A stretch of DNA of 64,000 nucleotides from Nostoc sp. UHCC 0870. GTDB lineage: Bacteria; Cyanobacteriota; Cyanobacteriia; Cyanobacteriales; Nostocaceae. The position numbers and the translations under genes were made by a program. Positions within the stretch are counted from its first letter, which is position 1; each line of letters starts with the position of its first letter. Below the pieces are notes generated by a model. That model worked only from the letters and a program-made list of their open reading frames with translations, had not been told where the DNA came from and did not search any database. This document shows positions 53,505 through 62,274 of this stretch, one piece after another. The stretch lies in NCBI RefSeq assembly GCF_022063185.1, contig NZ_CP091913.1:264501-328500 (forward strand). Direction: 5' to 3'.

Positions 53505-56500
53505 ATGAACGAACAGCGTCAGCAAGCCTATCTCAACCTCATTCGTAGCCTGTTAGATGCTCCCAGTGGTGAAGAACCAGAGATTTTAGCAGCACACCAA
53601 GAATTACTTGATGCTGGCTTTGTGCAAACGGTAGAAGAAGTAGCACAGATGTGTTTTCAACATGGAGATGAGAATACAGCGAATAGGTTGCGAAATTTGG
53701 TAATGCAAGTAGGGGAAGGGTTGAATCTAGATAATAAAGTAGATTTGCAATCGCTCAGTGAGGAGGAGAAACAAGCATATTTCCAATTCTTGATGGAGGT
53801 ACTACAAGCAACCGCAGACGGTAGTGGTAATCGCCAGTTAGTTTACCCCTTACTGGCAAATAATACAGACAAACTTGATGGCGTGTTAGCAGAAATATTA
53901 CGTCATTGGGGGACAATAGAACCAGCAGATAAGGCGGAATCTATAGCAGCAGTTATTGTTAAATTTAGCGATTTAATTCAGCAATTCCCCTTGGGTGACA
54001 AAGCCAGTAATATGGAAATTGCCATCACTGGCTATAAAGTCGCTTTAACTGTCTACACCAGAGAAGCTTTGCCTCAAGATTGGGCAGCAGTGCAAAATAA
54101 TCTCGCTGCTGCCTACAGCGATAGAATCAAAGGAGACAGGGCAGAGAATATCGAAAATGCGATCGCTGCTTATACTGCTGCTTTAACTGTCAGAACCAGA
54201 GAAGCTTTGCCTCAAGATTGGGCAGCAGTGCAAAATAATCTCGCTGCTGCCTACAGCGATAGAATCAAAGGAGACAGGGCAGAGAATATCGAAAATGCGA
54301 TCGCTGCTTATACTGCTGCTTTAACTGTCAGAACCAGAGAAGCTTTGCCTCAAGATTGGGCAGCAGTGCAAAATAATCTCGCTGCTGCCTACAGCGATAG
54401 AATCAAAGGAGACAGGGCAGAGAATATCGAAAATGCGATCGCTGCTTCTACTGCTGCTTTAACTGTCTACACCAGAGAAGCTTTGCCTCAAGATTGGGCA
54501 ATGACGCAACATAATCTCGCTGCTGCCTACAGCGATAGAATCAAAGGAGACAGGGCAGAGAATATCGAAAATGCGATCGCTGCTTCTACTGCTGCTTTAA
54601 CTGTCTACACCAGAGAAGCTTTGCCTCAATATTGGGCAGGAACGCAACATAATCTCGCTGCTGCCTACAGCGATAGAATCAAAGGAGACAGGGCAGAGAA
54701 TATCGAAAAAGCGATCGCTGCTTCTACTGCTGCTTTAACTGTCAGAACCAGAGAAGCTTTGCCTCAAGATTGGGCAATGACGCAAAATAATCTCGCAAAT
54801 GCCTACAGCGATAGAATCAAAGGAGACAGGGCAGAGAATATCGAAAATGCGATCGCTGCTTCTACTGCTGCTTTAACTGTCTACACCAGAGAAGCTTTGC
54901 CTCAAGATTGGGCAAGAGTGCAACATAATCTCGCAAATGCCTACAGCGATAGAATCAAAGGAGACAGGGCAGAGAATATCGAAAATGCGATCGCTGCTTT
55001 TACTGCTGCTTTAACTGTCAGAACCAGAGAAGCTTTGCCTCAAGATTGGGCAGGAACGCAAAATAATCTCGCAATTGCCTACAGGGAGAGAATCAAAGGA
55101 GACAGGGCAGAGAATATCGAAAATGCGATCGCTGCTTTTACTGCTGCTTTAACTGTCAGAACCAGAGAAACTTTGCCTGTTGACTGGGCAATGACGCAAA
55201 ATAATCTCGCTGCTGCCTACAGCGATAGAATCAAAGGAGACAGGGCAGAGAATATTGAAAATGCGATCACTGCTTATACTGCTGCTTTAACTGTCTACAC
55301 CAGAGAAGCTTTGCCTCAAGATTGGGCAAGAGTGCAACATAATCTCGCTGCTGCCTACAGTAAGAGAATCAAAGGAGACAGGGCAGAGAATATCGAAAAT
55401 GCGATCGCTGCTTATACTGCTGCTTTAACTGTCAGAACCAGAGAAGCTTTGCCTCAAGATTGGGCAATGACGCAAAATAATCTCGCTGCTGCCTACAGCG
55501 ATAGAATCAAAGGAGACAGGGCAGAGAATATCGAAAATGCGATCGCTGCTTCTACTGCTGCTTTAACTGTCTACACCAGAGAAGCTTTGCCTCAAGATTG
55601 GGCAAGAGTGCAACATAATCTCGCAAATGCCTACAGGGAGAGAATCAAAGGAGACAGGGCAGAGAATATCGAAAATGCGATCGCTGCTTTTACTGCTGCT
55701 TTAACTGTCAGAACCAGAGAAGCTTTGCCTCAAGATTGGGCAATGACGCAAAATAATCTCGCAAATGCCTACAGCGATAGAATCAAAGGAGACAGGGCAG
55801 AGAATATCGAAAATGCGATCGCTGCTTTTACTGCTGCTTTAACTGTCAGAACCAGAGAAGCTTTGCCTCAAGATTGGGCAGGAACGCAAAATAATCTCGC
55901 AATTGCCTACAGGGAGAGAATCAAAGGAGACAGGGCAGAGAATATCGAAAATGCGATCGCTGCTTTTACTGCTGCTTTAACTATCTACACCAGAGAAGCT
56001 TTGCCTCAATATTGGGCAGGAAATTTGTGGGGACTGGGATCTGCTTACCAAGACGCAAATAAGTTTGACTTAGCATACAATACTTTTGAGTCTGCCATTG
56101 ACACAGTAGAATCGTTACGGGAAGAAATAGTTTCTGGTGAAGAGAGCAAACGCAAACAAGCGGAAAAATTTAACAAAGTTTATAGCCTCATGGTAGAAGT
56201 TTGTCTGGAATTGAGCAAAGATATCGAAGCAATTGAATATGTTGAACGGAGTAAAACCCGCAATTTAGTTGAACAAATTCTTGAACGTGACTCTAAAACT
56301 ATCTTCCCTCCAGAAGTATTCACTCAATTAGAAAAATACAGGGATGAAATAGCCGCAGGACAAAATAAAATCCAAAATGGTAAAGCGGAAAATCCCCAAG
56401 ATTTAGCAAAACATCTCCAAGAATTGCGACGACAGCGTAACGAATTACAAAACGAATATTTACCTGTTGGTTATGGTTTTGATTTTAATTCATTTCAGGC

Positions 56501-57722
56501 TACGTTGAATGAGAATACAGCCATCATTGAGTGGTATATTCTTAATGATAAAATATTGGCGTTTATTGTCACCAAAACAGGAAATGTAACAGTTTGGCAA
56601 TCCCAAACAAAAGACAGAGAAGATTTGGGAAATTGGGGAAATCAATATTTACAAAATTACTACTATCAAAAAGACCAATGGCTTAATAAATTAGGAGCAT
56701 CACTCCAAGAATTAGCCTCAACTCTGCACATTGATGAGATATTAACCCAGATACCAAAGCACTGCGATCAACTCATCCTCATTCCCCATAGATTCTTGCA
56801 CTTATTCCCCCTTCATGCACTCCCAGTAAATCAATATTCTGAAAATCCGTCTTGTCTTCTAGATTTGTTTCCTGGTGGTGTCAGCTATGCACCCAGTTGT
56901 CAACTACTACAACAGGTACAACAGCGCAAACGTCCTGATTTTCAATCTCTATTTGCAATTCAAAACCCTACAGGCGATTTAAATTATACAGATTTAGAAG
57001 TACAAGTTATTCAAAGCTACTTTAATACTGCCAACGTCCTGAAAAAAACAGATGCGACACTCACCGCAATTAATAATTCTGACTTAAATACTTACCACTG
57101 CGCCCATTTTAGCTGTCACGGGTATTTTAACTTAACAAACGCTGGTAAATCAGCCCTAATTTTAGCAAATGCACCCACCTCAGATACACCAACAAAACCA
57201 GACTCCGAACGTTACTTAAATGTGCGAGCAGGAGAAACCCACGATTTAGAAGAATGTCTTACCCTAGATAAAATCTTCGCTCTACAATTAGGAAAATGTC
57301 GCCTCGTCACCCTTTCCGCTTGCGAAACTGGATTGATTGATTTTAAAAATACCAGTGATGAATATATTGGTTTACCTAGTGGTTTTCTGTTAGCTGGTAG
57401 TAAAGCTGTAGTTAGTAGTTTGTGGACTGTCAGCGATTTATCTACAGCATTTTTGATGATGAAATTTTATGAAAACCTGCAAATAATAAATAGTGTCTCT
57501 CTAGCACTTAATCAAGCACAGGAATGGCTACGAAATTTAACGACAGAAGAATTTGCAGCACTATTAGCTAAATATGATGCACAAATTGAAGAAATTTTTG
57601 CTCAACTTCCTAAAGGAGAGCGTCCTGTTGCAAGAGCGGAATTAAGAAGAACTTGCGAGCGTAAACCCCACCCTTTTGCAGCACCATTTTACTGGGCGGG
57701 ATTTACAGCTACAGGGCTTTAA
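53505..57722 (+). CDS. TPR-repeat protein with C-terminal CHAT (caspase-like) peptidase domain
   Basis: A 1405-residue protein starting at the ATG at 53505 (MNEQRQQAYLNLIR). Residues about 1-175 form a helical N-terminal region. Residues about 177-820 are fourteen consecutive 46-residue TPR units of the pattern TREALPQDWA..QNNLA.AY and RIKGDRAENIENAIA. A spacer helix region follows (SKTRNLVEQILERDSKTIF). The C-terminal CHAT domain (about 1000-1400) has the catalytic His in AHFSCHGYF and the Cys in LVTLSACETG, the caspase-like dyad. CHAT peptidases act in caspase-like conflict or cell-death systems, and TPR/CHAT combinations include the Craspase effectors. Here the protein stands alone. Confidence 0.9.
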   Translation: MNEQRQQAYLNLIRSLLDAPSGEEPEILAAHQELLDAGFVQTVEEVAQMCFQHGDENTANRLRNLVMQVGEGLNLDNKVDLQSLSEEEKQAYFQFLMEVLQATADGSGNRQLVYPLLANNTDKLDGVLAEILRHWGTIEPADKAESIAAVIVKFSDLIQQFPLGDKASNMEIAITGYKVALTVYTREALPQDWAAVQNNLAAAYSDRIKGDRAENIENAIAAYTAALTVRTREALPQDWAAVQNNLAAAYSDRIKGDRAENIENAIAAYTAALTVRTREALPQDWAAVQNNLAAAYSDRIKGDRAENIENAIAASTAALTVYTREALPQDWAMTQHNLAAAYSDRIKGDRAENIENAIAASTAALTVYTREALPQYWAGTQHNLAAAYSDRIKGDRAENIEKAIAASTAALTVRTREALPQDWAMTQNNLANAYSDRIKGDRAENIENAIAASTAALTVYTREALPQDWARVQHNLANAYSDRIKGDRAENIENAIAAFTAALTVRTREALPQDWAGTQNNLAIAYRERIKGDRAENIENAIAAFTAALTVRTRETLPVDWAMTQNNLAAAYSDRIKGDRAENIENAITAYTAALTVYTREALPQDWARVQHNLAAAYSKRIKGDRAENIENAIAAYTAALTVRTREALPQDWAMTQNNLAAAYSDRIKGDRAENIENAIAASTAALTVYTREALPQDWARVQHNLANAYRERIKGDRAENIENAIAAFTAALTVRTREALPQDWAMTQNNLANAYSDRIKGDRAENIENAIAAFTAALTVRTREALPQDWAGTQNNLAIAYRERIKGDRAENIENAIAAFTAALTIYTREALPQYWAGNLWGLGSAYQDANKFDLAYNTFESAIDTVESLREEIVSGEESKRKQAEKFNKVYSLMVEVCLELSKDIEAIEYVERSKTRNLVEQILERDSKTIFPPEVFTQLEKYRDEIAAGQNKIQNGKAENPQDLAKHLQELRRQRNELQNEYLPVGYGFDFNSFQATLNENTAIIEWYILNDKILAFIVTKTGNVTVWQSQTKDREDLGNWGNQYLQNYYYQKDQWLNKLGASLQELASTLHIDEILTQIPKHCDQLILIPHRFLHLFPLHALPVNQYSENPSCLLDLFPGGVSYAPSCQLLQQVQQRKRPDFQSLFAIQNPTGDLNYTDLEVQVIQSYFNTANVLKKTDATLTAINNSDLNTYHCAHFSCHGYFNLTNAGKSALILANAPTSDTPTKPDSERYLNVRAGETHDLEECLTLDKIFALQLGKCRLVTLSACETGLIDFKNTSDEYIGLPSGFLLAGSKAVVSSLWTVSDLSTAFLMMKFYENLQIINSVSLALNQAQEWLRNLTTEEFAALLAKYDAQIEEIFAQLPKGERPVARAELRRTCERKPHPFAAPFYWAGFTATGL
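54034..55965. repeat. Fourteen near-identical 138-bp repeats in the CHAT gene
   Basis: The 138-base unit (46 codons) occurs 14 times in tandem. Most carry a HIP1 octamer at the same place (AATGCGATCGCTGC). Between units only a few codons differ: AAV, MT, GT or RV before Q; N/H after it; A, N or I before AY; SD, RE or SK after; and the first codon (Y, S or F). The identity implies recent duplication or gene conversion. Confidence 0.95.
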
Positions 57723-57881
57723 CAGTGAACAGTGAACAGTGAACAGTGAACAGTTGATTCTGTTCACTGATTTAATGTGAGTTCGATGACCTCTCCCCAA
57801 CCCCTCTCCGACGCGGAGAGGGGCTTAAATATCTTGAAATATCAACGAAAAATGAAGCTTTTAAAGCCTCTCTCCTTGCAG
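57723..57881. repeat. CAGTGAA heptamers and a GC-rich hairpin after the CHAT gene
   Basis: Four CAGTGAA heptamers lie at 57723-57753. A hairpin CCCCTCTCCG (57801-57810) with CGGAGAGGGG (57814-57823) follows. They separate the gene from the miniature element. Confidence 0.75.
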
Positions 57882-58097
57882 GCTACGGTGTACACACAAG
57901 TATTAAAATCCCAGTCACCACTTGCTTTATAGCCCTGAAATGTCATTCTGAGTGGAGCGGAGCGGAAGGAAGAATCTCGGACTTGCACCGTAGTCTCTAG
58001 ATGTTTCATTTCGCTGTCGCTACATTCAACATGACAGTTGAGAATTTTGTCAAGGTTCTGAAATGTATGCTGGTAGCACTTGTGTGTACACCGTAGC
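57882..58097. mobile_element. Complete miniature element with GCTACGG ends (216 bp) and 9-bp target duplication
   Basis: The left end GCTACGGTGTACACACAAGT (57882-57901) has its perfect inverted copy at 58078-58097. TCCTTGCAG flanks both sides (57873-57881 and 58098-58106), a perfect 9-bp target duplication. The target was a C/G-rich hairpin repeat (CTCTCC...GGGGAGAG). There is no ORF, so it is non-autonomous. Related ends lie at 14021, 51980 and 52084/52261. A 9-bp duplication is typical of some IS4-like or similar transposases, but the mobilising enzyme is unknown. Confidence 0.92.
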
Positions 58098-58155
58098 TCC
58101 TTGCAGGGGAGAGGTTTGGAGAGGGGTTTTTTTAATTCGTCGAACTCACGTTGAT

Positions 58156-58536
58156 TTAAGATTCAGGTTTGGAAGTTTTACAAAACTGCTTCACGCCAAT
58201 TTTGGCAACATAAATTACTACCGGCGTTGCCAAGGCTATAGGAATATTACCACTTGCTGCTAGGTAGGCGATCGCAGCTGTCAATACGCCTGTCATCAAC
58301 TCATCAAATTCTTCCTGACAGATGATGTTGCTGAGTTTTTCGGCTAATTTCTCTAAATAATTTGAATCTCCTCTTAAGCTAACTTCTGCATCAGTTGTCT
58401 CAACAGCAATCAACTGTGCTGCTGCTTCCAGATTTCCCTCACACTCTTCTATAGCATCTAAAGCCGCTAAAGCCTCTGGACTATCCGCCAACTGGCTGCG
58501 AAACTGACTAATTTCTTCTGGTGTAACGGTAAGCAT
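58156..58536 (-). CDS. Unknown protein, acidic N-terminus and hydrophobic C-terminus
   Basis: A 126-residue protein. The first half is acidic and helical (TPEEISQFRSQLADSPEALA and CEGNLEAAAQLIAVE). The second has a hydrophobic alanine-rich region (GVLTAAIAYLAASGNIPIA, LATPVVIYVAKIGVKQF) that could be one or two membrane helices. No family recognised. It is probably genuine, given the codon use and its length. Confidence 0.55.
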   Translation of the reverse strand: MLTVTPEEISQFRSQLADSPEALAALDAIEECEGNLEAAAQLIAVETTDAEVSLRGDSNYLEKLAEKLSNIICQEEFDELMTGVLTAAIAYLAASGNIPIALATPVVIYVAKIGVKQFCKTSKPES

Positions 58537-58619
58537 TTAAGAGTTTTAACCAGTAAATATACGAAAAACTAGATAATTATACACTTCATGGCTTTTCCCT
58601 AGATAGGGTTCTAGAATAA

Positions 58620-59681
58620 TTAGTCAAACTCAGTTTCACAAAAAGCTTTCAATAAAATAATACAGTTGGAAATTGCACCCAAATGAGCAATTTCATAACC
58701 GTGGGTGTTTTGGGTAGGAAATGCCAAACAAGCAGCACGTCCCACATGACCAAATTTCATTGCTATAGAAGCATCACTACCAAAGCCACTTAAGGTAGTT
58801 AGCTGTACAGGCATATTTAATTGCTTCGCACATTGGCGCAATTGTCCATTTAGCCCTTCATCATATATCCCATAGGCATCCTGAGCTAAAAGTACCGGAT
58901 TTTCGCCGTCTTTAACCGGATATTCCTCAGATAACGGACAAATTTCTAAAGCAATCAAAGCATCTAAACGCTGATTTTGGGTAAAAAATAATGCCCCAAT
59001 TGCGCCTACTTCTTCTTTGGCGGAAGCCACTAAATAAACATCCACGGCTGGCTGTTTTAAGTGCTGTGCTAACGCCAATAAAATTGCCACAGATGCTTTG
59101 TTATCTAAGGTGTAGCTAGCAATGTGATTTTTAAGCCTGATGGGCTGTTTACGATGCTTCCCAATTACCATTCTTGTTCCCGGACGAATCCCAGCCGCTT
59201 CTAACTCATCCGTAGTCAGTTTAGTTTCAATCCAGGCATTTTCCCATTTAATCGGAGTCTCTTCTTGCTGGACTTTTTGCGGGGATTCGTGGGAGACGTG
59301 GCGCGAACCAAAACTGAGAATACCGCTAATGGTTTCGTTGTCTCCTAGTAAATCAACAACACCTTCCCCGTAAACCCAAGGGAAAGCACCGCCTAACTTG
59401 CGGACTTCTACCCTACCCGCATCACCAATATTTTTAACGATCGCACCAATTTCGTCTTTGTGGGCTGTAATCGCCACTGCTCTATCAGAATTTTTACCGG
59501 AAATCTTCGCAATAATATTATCGGCGCGATCGCACCAAACTTCTACACCCAGCCCAGTAAATCGCTGCATCAGCAATTGATTGATTTCCCCTTCTGCACC
59601 GCTAGGAGAATGGTGCATGACTAATTCCGTGATAGTTTCAAATAAGCGATCGTCAGCCCACATTGGTCTTTTCAGTTCCAA
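58620..59681 (-). CDS. M42 family metallopeptidase
   Basis: A 353-residue M42 (aminopeptidase/glucanase-type) protein. Metal and catalytic elements are VAITAHKDEIGAIVKNI (His-Asp region), YTLDNKASVAILLALAQ (Asp), KEEVGAIGALF (Glu-Glu pair) and the late THGYEIAHLGA (His). The first part MHHSPSGAEGEINQLL is the usual family start after the N-terminal residues. A relative of dodecameric TET peptidases; it would trim peptides in the cytoplasm. It lies five bases from the next gene, possibly co-transcribed. Confidence 0.9.
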   Translation of the reverse strand: MELKRPMWADDRLFETITELVMHHSPSGAEGEINQLLMQRFTGLGVEVWCDRADNIIAKISGKNSDRAVAITAHKDEIGAIVKNIGDAGRVEVRKLGGAFPWVYGEGVVDLLGDNETISGILSFGSRHVSHESPQKVQQEETPIKWENAWIETKLTTDELEAAGIRPGTRMVIGKHRKQPIRLKNHIASYTLDNKASVAILLALAQHLKQPAVDVYLVASAKEEVGAIGALFFTQNQRLDALIALEICPLSEEYPVKDGENPVLLAQDAYGIYDEGLNGQLRQCAKQLNMPVQLTTLSGFGSDASIAMKFGHVGRAACLAFPTQNTHGYEIAHLGAISNCIILLKAFCETEFD

Positions 59682-59685
59682 AAAT

Positions 59686-60711
59686 TTACTTCACAATAGC
59701 AGTCAAAACTGACTTTTTCCGTTGACGCTTGAGCTTACCTGCTATACCCAAAGCACCAAATCCTAACATCCCCATCGTGACTGAAGGTTCAGGTACGAAT
59801 ACCGCGTCTGCTATCAGTTTATGGGCTTTGCTGGAAGGATGAACATCGTCCCAATATAAATACTCGTCTGGATTATCACAAGTTATATAAGTTGTGGGGC
59901 TGGTGAATTGCAAGCAAGCATCAGTGACATTAGTAAAACCGAATTTCTCTGGAGATTTACGCCAACTATTAACTAGAGAATAAACATTAACTTCGGTGAG
60001 GTTAACGTTTGGGTTTTGACGAATAATTGCTAAATCCTTGGCTAGATTTGAATTGAAATCTTTGCTCGCGCCAGTCAGTTCATCAGCATTGCGTCCTGGT
60101 ATACTAGCCCCTGGAAGCACACCCAAATCTGTCAGGTTGAATACCACAATGTTTTTAGCACCTGCTGTGACTAAGCTATTTACAGATTGGAAGATGTTAG
60201 TGTAAGGCTTTGGTTGATTAGGATCGCTAGGTATTTGTGGGAACAAGTAATCATTTCCACCTCCCGATAAAGCATAAAGTGCATTAGGATCTACGATGTT
60301 TCCATTTCCTTGTACAAAACCCTGAACTTGCTCTAAGACTCCAGGTAAGGGTGCGTTAGGAACAAGTCCATTACCAAATCCTGAATTAGCCCCACCAATA
60401 GCAAAGTTAATTCCCTGAGTAGGAATAGCATTATTCAGCAATATATCAGTGACTAAAGTTGGTTTTAACCCTAACTTGTCTCCTAAATAATCAACCCATA
60501 TCAAGTCATTAGCAAAGCGTCCCTGAAAATATGGTGGAGGTGGAGTAGGCCTTGGAGGTTGTAAAACCTGACTTGTCAAGTTCAATATATTACCAGTATC
60601 AGCCAAACTATCGCCAAATACATAAAAGCTGCTAAACTTTGCCGCTTTAGCTTCAAGCGGAATGATGACAGAACAGATTGCAAATCCTGCCGCTATGATT
60701 TTGGTTTTCAT
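59686..60711 (-). CDS. SGNH/GDSL hydrolase with PEP-CTERM sorting signal
   Basis: A 341-residue secreted esterase-like protein. The signal peptide (IAAGFAICSVIIPLEAKAA) leads to the GDSL motif FYVFGDSLADTGN. GGGNDYLFPQ supplies the block III region. The catalytic DxxH is in YWDDVHPSSKAH. The C-terminus (VPEPSVTMGMLGFGALGIAG then KRQRKK) is a PEP-CTERM signal: a PEP motif, a hydrophobic helix and a basic tail. Such proteins are exported and probably processed by an exosortase. Substrate unknown. Confidence 0.92.
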   Translation of the reverse strand: MKTKIIAAGFAICSVIIPLEAKAAKFSSFYVFGDSLADTGNILNLTSQVLQPPRPTPPPPYFQGRFANDLIWVDYLGDKLGLKPTLVTDILLNNAIPTQGINFAIGGANSGFGNGLVPNAPLPGVLEQVQGFVQGNGNIVDPNALYALSGGGNDYLFPQIPSDPNQPKPYTNIFQSVNSLVTAGAKNIVVFNLTDLGVLPGASIPGRNADELTGASKDFNSNLAKDLAIIRQNPNVNLTEVNVYSLVNSWRKSPEKFGFTNVTDACLQFTSPTTYITCDNPDEYLYWDDVHPSSKAHKLIADAVFVPEPSVTMGMLGFGALGIAGKLKRQRKKSVLTAIVK

Positions 60712-60880
60712 ATTTGATTTAATGCTGAAATGTTATTGTTATGCCTAATTAAGAAAATGACAGCTAGCCGATTTCAGGCTTGCGTGATTTTGTTTAAGTG
60801 ACTTTACTTAGCCATCAATAACATAGCAGGAAAAATCACAGGCAAGATTTATATTTACGTGATTTTTACAATTCCAGGGC

Positions 60881-62227
60881 TTATCTCGTCTGCTTTAATT
60901 TCAATGCCTCATTAGCCGATATACCCTCACCCTGAGTGCCAAAATACCACAACGCCGCCGCCGCTTCTGCACGAGTCACGGGTTTTTTCGGTTGGAACAA
61001 AGTTGTATAGCCAAACACCCGACGAATATTTGATTGTTCGCCATTCTGGAAATCAGCTAAAACTGCTCTCAAAGATTTGGGGTCTATTTTACCCGCATCC
61101 TGAAAACCCCAAGTTTCCTTAACAGCCTCTAAATTAGCAGTTGGTAAAGCTTGGCGGGTATCTAGGGGTACTTTCCACAAGACTAATTGTTCTCGTGTGA
61201 GTGGTGCATCAGGGCGAAACAGAACGGCTGTAGAGTCACCAGACAAAGGACTAGGAATTAATCCAGCTTCCGCTAATCCTTGAATTGCTGGAAAATCAGG
61301 GTCTTGACGCGACACATCACTAAAAGTTGGTTGTACACTTTCTGATGCTGGGCGAATTTGCTTGGCGGGATTGTTGGCATACATGGCATTGTTAGCAGTC
61401 ACTAGCCAACGGGCATATTCTCGCCGAGTGATAATTTTACCGGGTTCAAATTGGTTAGTTGTGGTAGGAGAATTAGTTTTATTGTTGGCAGTATCTGACG
61501 AAAATACCCCTAATGCTGCTAAATCTTGGATATATTGCTGTATTTGTTGCGGGGCTTTATTCAAATCGCTAAATTCTTGAGCCGTGGGTGTCTCAGATGT
61601 ACTGGGTGATTGTGTTACCCAATTTGCTGGAGGTACTGGGCCAATAAACTGCGAATCGCCTGGTTGGGGAACATTATTAGTAGTTGAGGTAGCTGTACTA
61701 TTTGGTACGTACTCAATCTTTAATAATGTAGAGGTTTGTGGTTGATTGGGTGCAGGATTTGTGACTGATTGCGGCTGAATAGACACATTCACTAACAAAT
61801 CATTGCGACGCACTTCAAAAGTACCTTCTACATCATCTGTGGGCTGTTGTAGAATTTGCCAGTTGTTAGATTGAAACTGATTGCGGTAAAAACTAGTAAT
61901 AAAATTGCTAGGTTCAGAACTTAGCCAACGAGTCAACACCCTATTGTCTGTAGCACTAGCAGGGGTAATTTCCTCTAGTTTGGCGTTGGGATATATGGGG
62001 ATATCTTTGGGAAAATCCGCAGGTAACTGCACTGATGGTTCGTTTTGTCCAGATGGCGATTTATCTGCTGGAGATTGACCTAAAACTGTTGGGTTATTTT
62101 TTAACCTGGGGTCTGCTGCCAAAGACTGTTCCAGGTTTTTGGCAGTTGGCACGTTAGCACAGGCTGTTAACGAAGTTAGAAAAACAGCCAAACTTAAAAA
62201 TACAGCTGGACGTTTAAACAAAAGCAC
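60881..62227 (-). CDS. SLH-domain lipoprotein
   Basis: A 448-residue lipoprotein. The lipobox is SLTAC near residue 23 (AVFLTSLTACAN). A domain rich in proline and serine/threonine follows, with a beta-rich part (LPADFPKDIPIYPNAKLEEI and FYRNQFQSNNWQILQQPTDD). The C-terminal half contains SLH-like modules (FSDVSRQDPDFPAIQGLAEA, FRPDAPLTREQLVLW and FQPKKPVTRAEAAAALWYFG). It would be anchored to the outer or inner membrane and bind the cell wall. No clear partner in the window. Confidence 0.88.
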   Translation of the reverse strand: MLLFKRPAVFLSLAVFLTSLTACANVPTAKNLEQSLAADPRLKNNPTVLGQSPADKSPSGQNEPSVQLPADFPKDIPIYPNAKLEEITPASATDNRVLTRWLSSEPSNFITSFYRNQFQSNNWQILQQPTDDVEGTFEVRRNDLLVNVSIQPQSVTNPAPNQPQTSTLLKIEYVPNSTATSTTNNVPQPGDSQFIGPVPPANWVTQSPSTSETPTAQEFSDLNKAPQQIQQYIQDLAALGVFSSDTANNKTNSPTTTNQFEPGKIITRREYARWLVTANNAMYANNPAKQIRPASESVQPTFSDVSRQDPDFPAIQGLAEAGLIPSPLSGDSTAVLFRPDAPLTREQLVLWKVPLDTRQALPTANLEAVKETWGFQDAGKIDPKSLRAVLADFQNGEQSNIRRVFGYTTLFQPKKPVTRAEAAAALWYFGTQGEGISANEALKLKQTR

Positions 62228-62274
62228 AGGAAATCACAAACGCGTGTCAATTCCTACCCTAGCGCATACTGCCG

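Noticed and set aside
54034..55965. CRISPR-like array
   Set aside because: The regular 138-bp repeats are coding, in frame and have no unique spacers.
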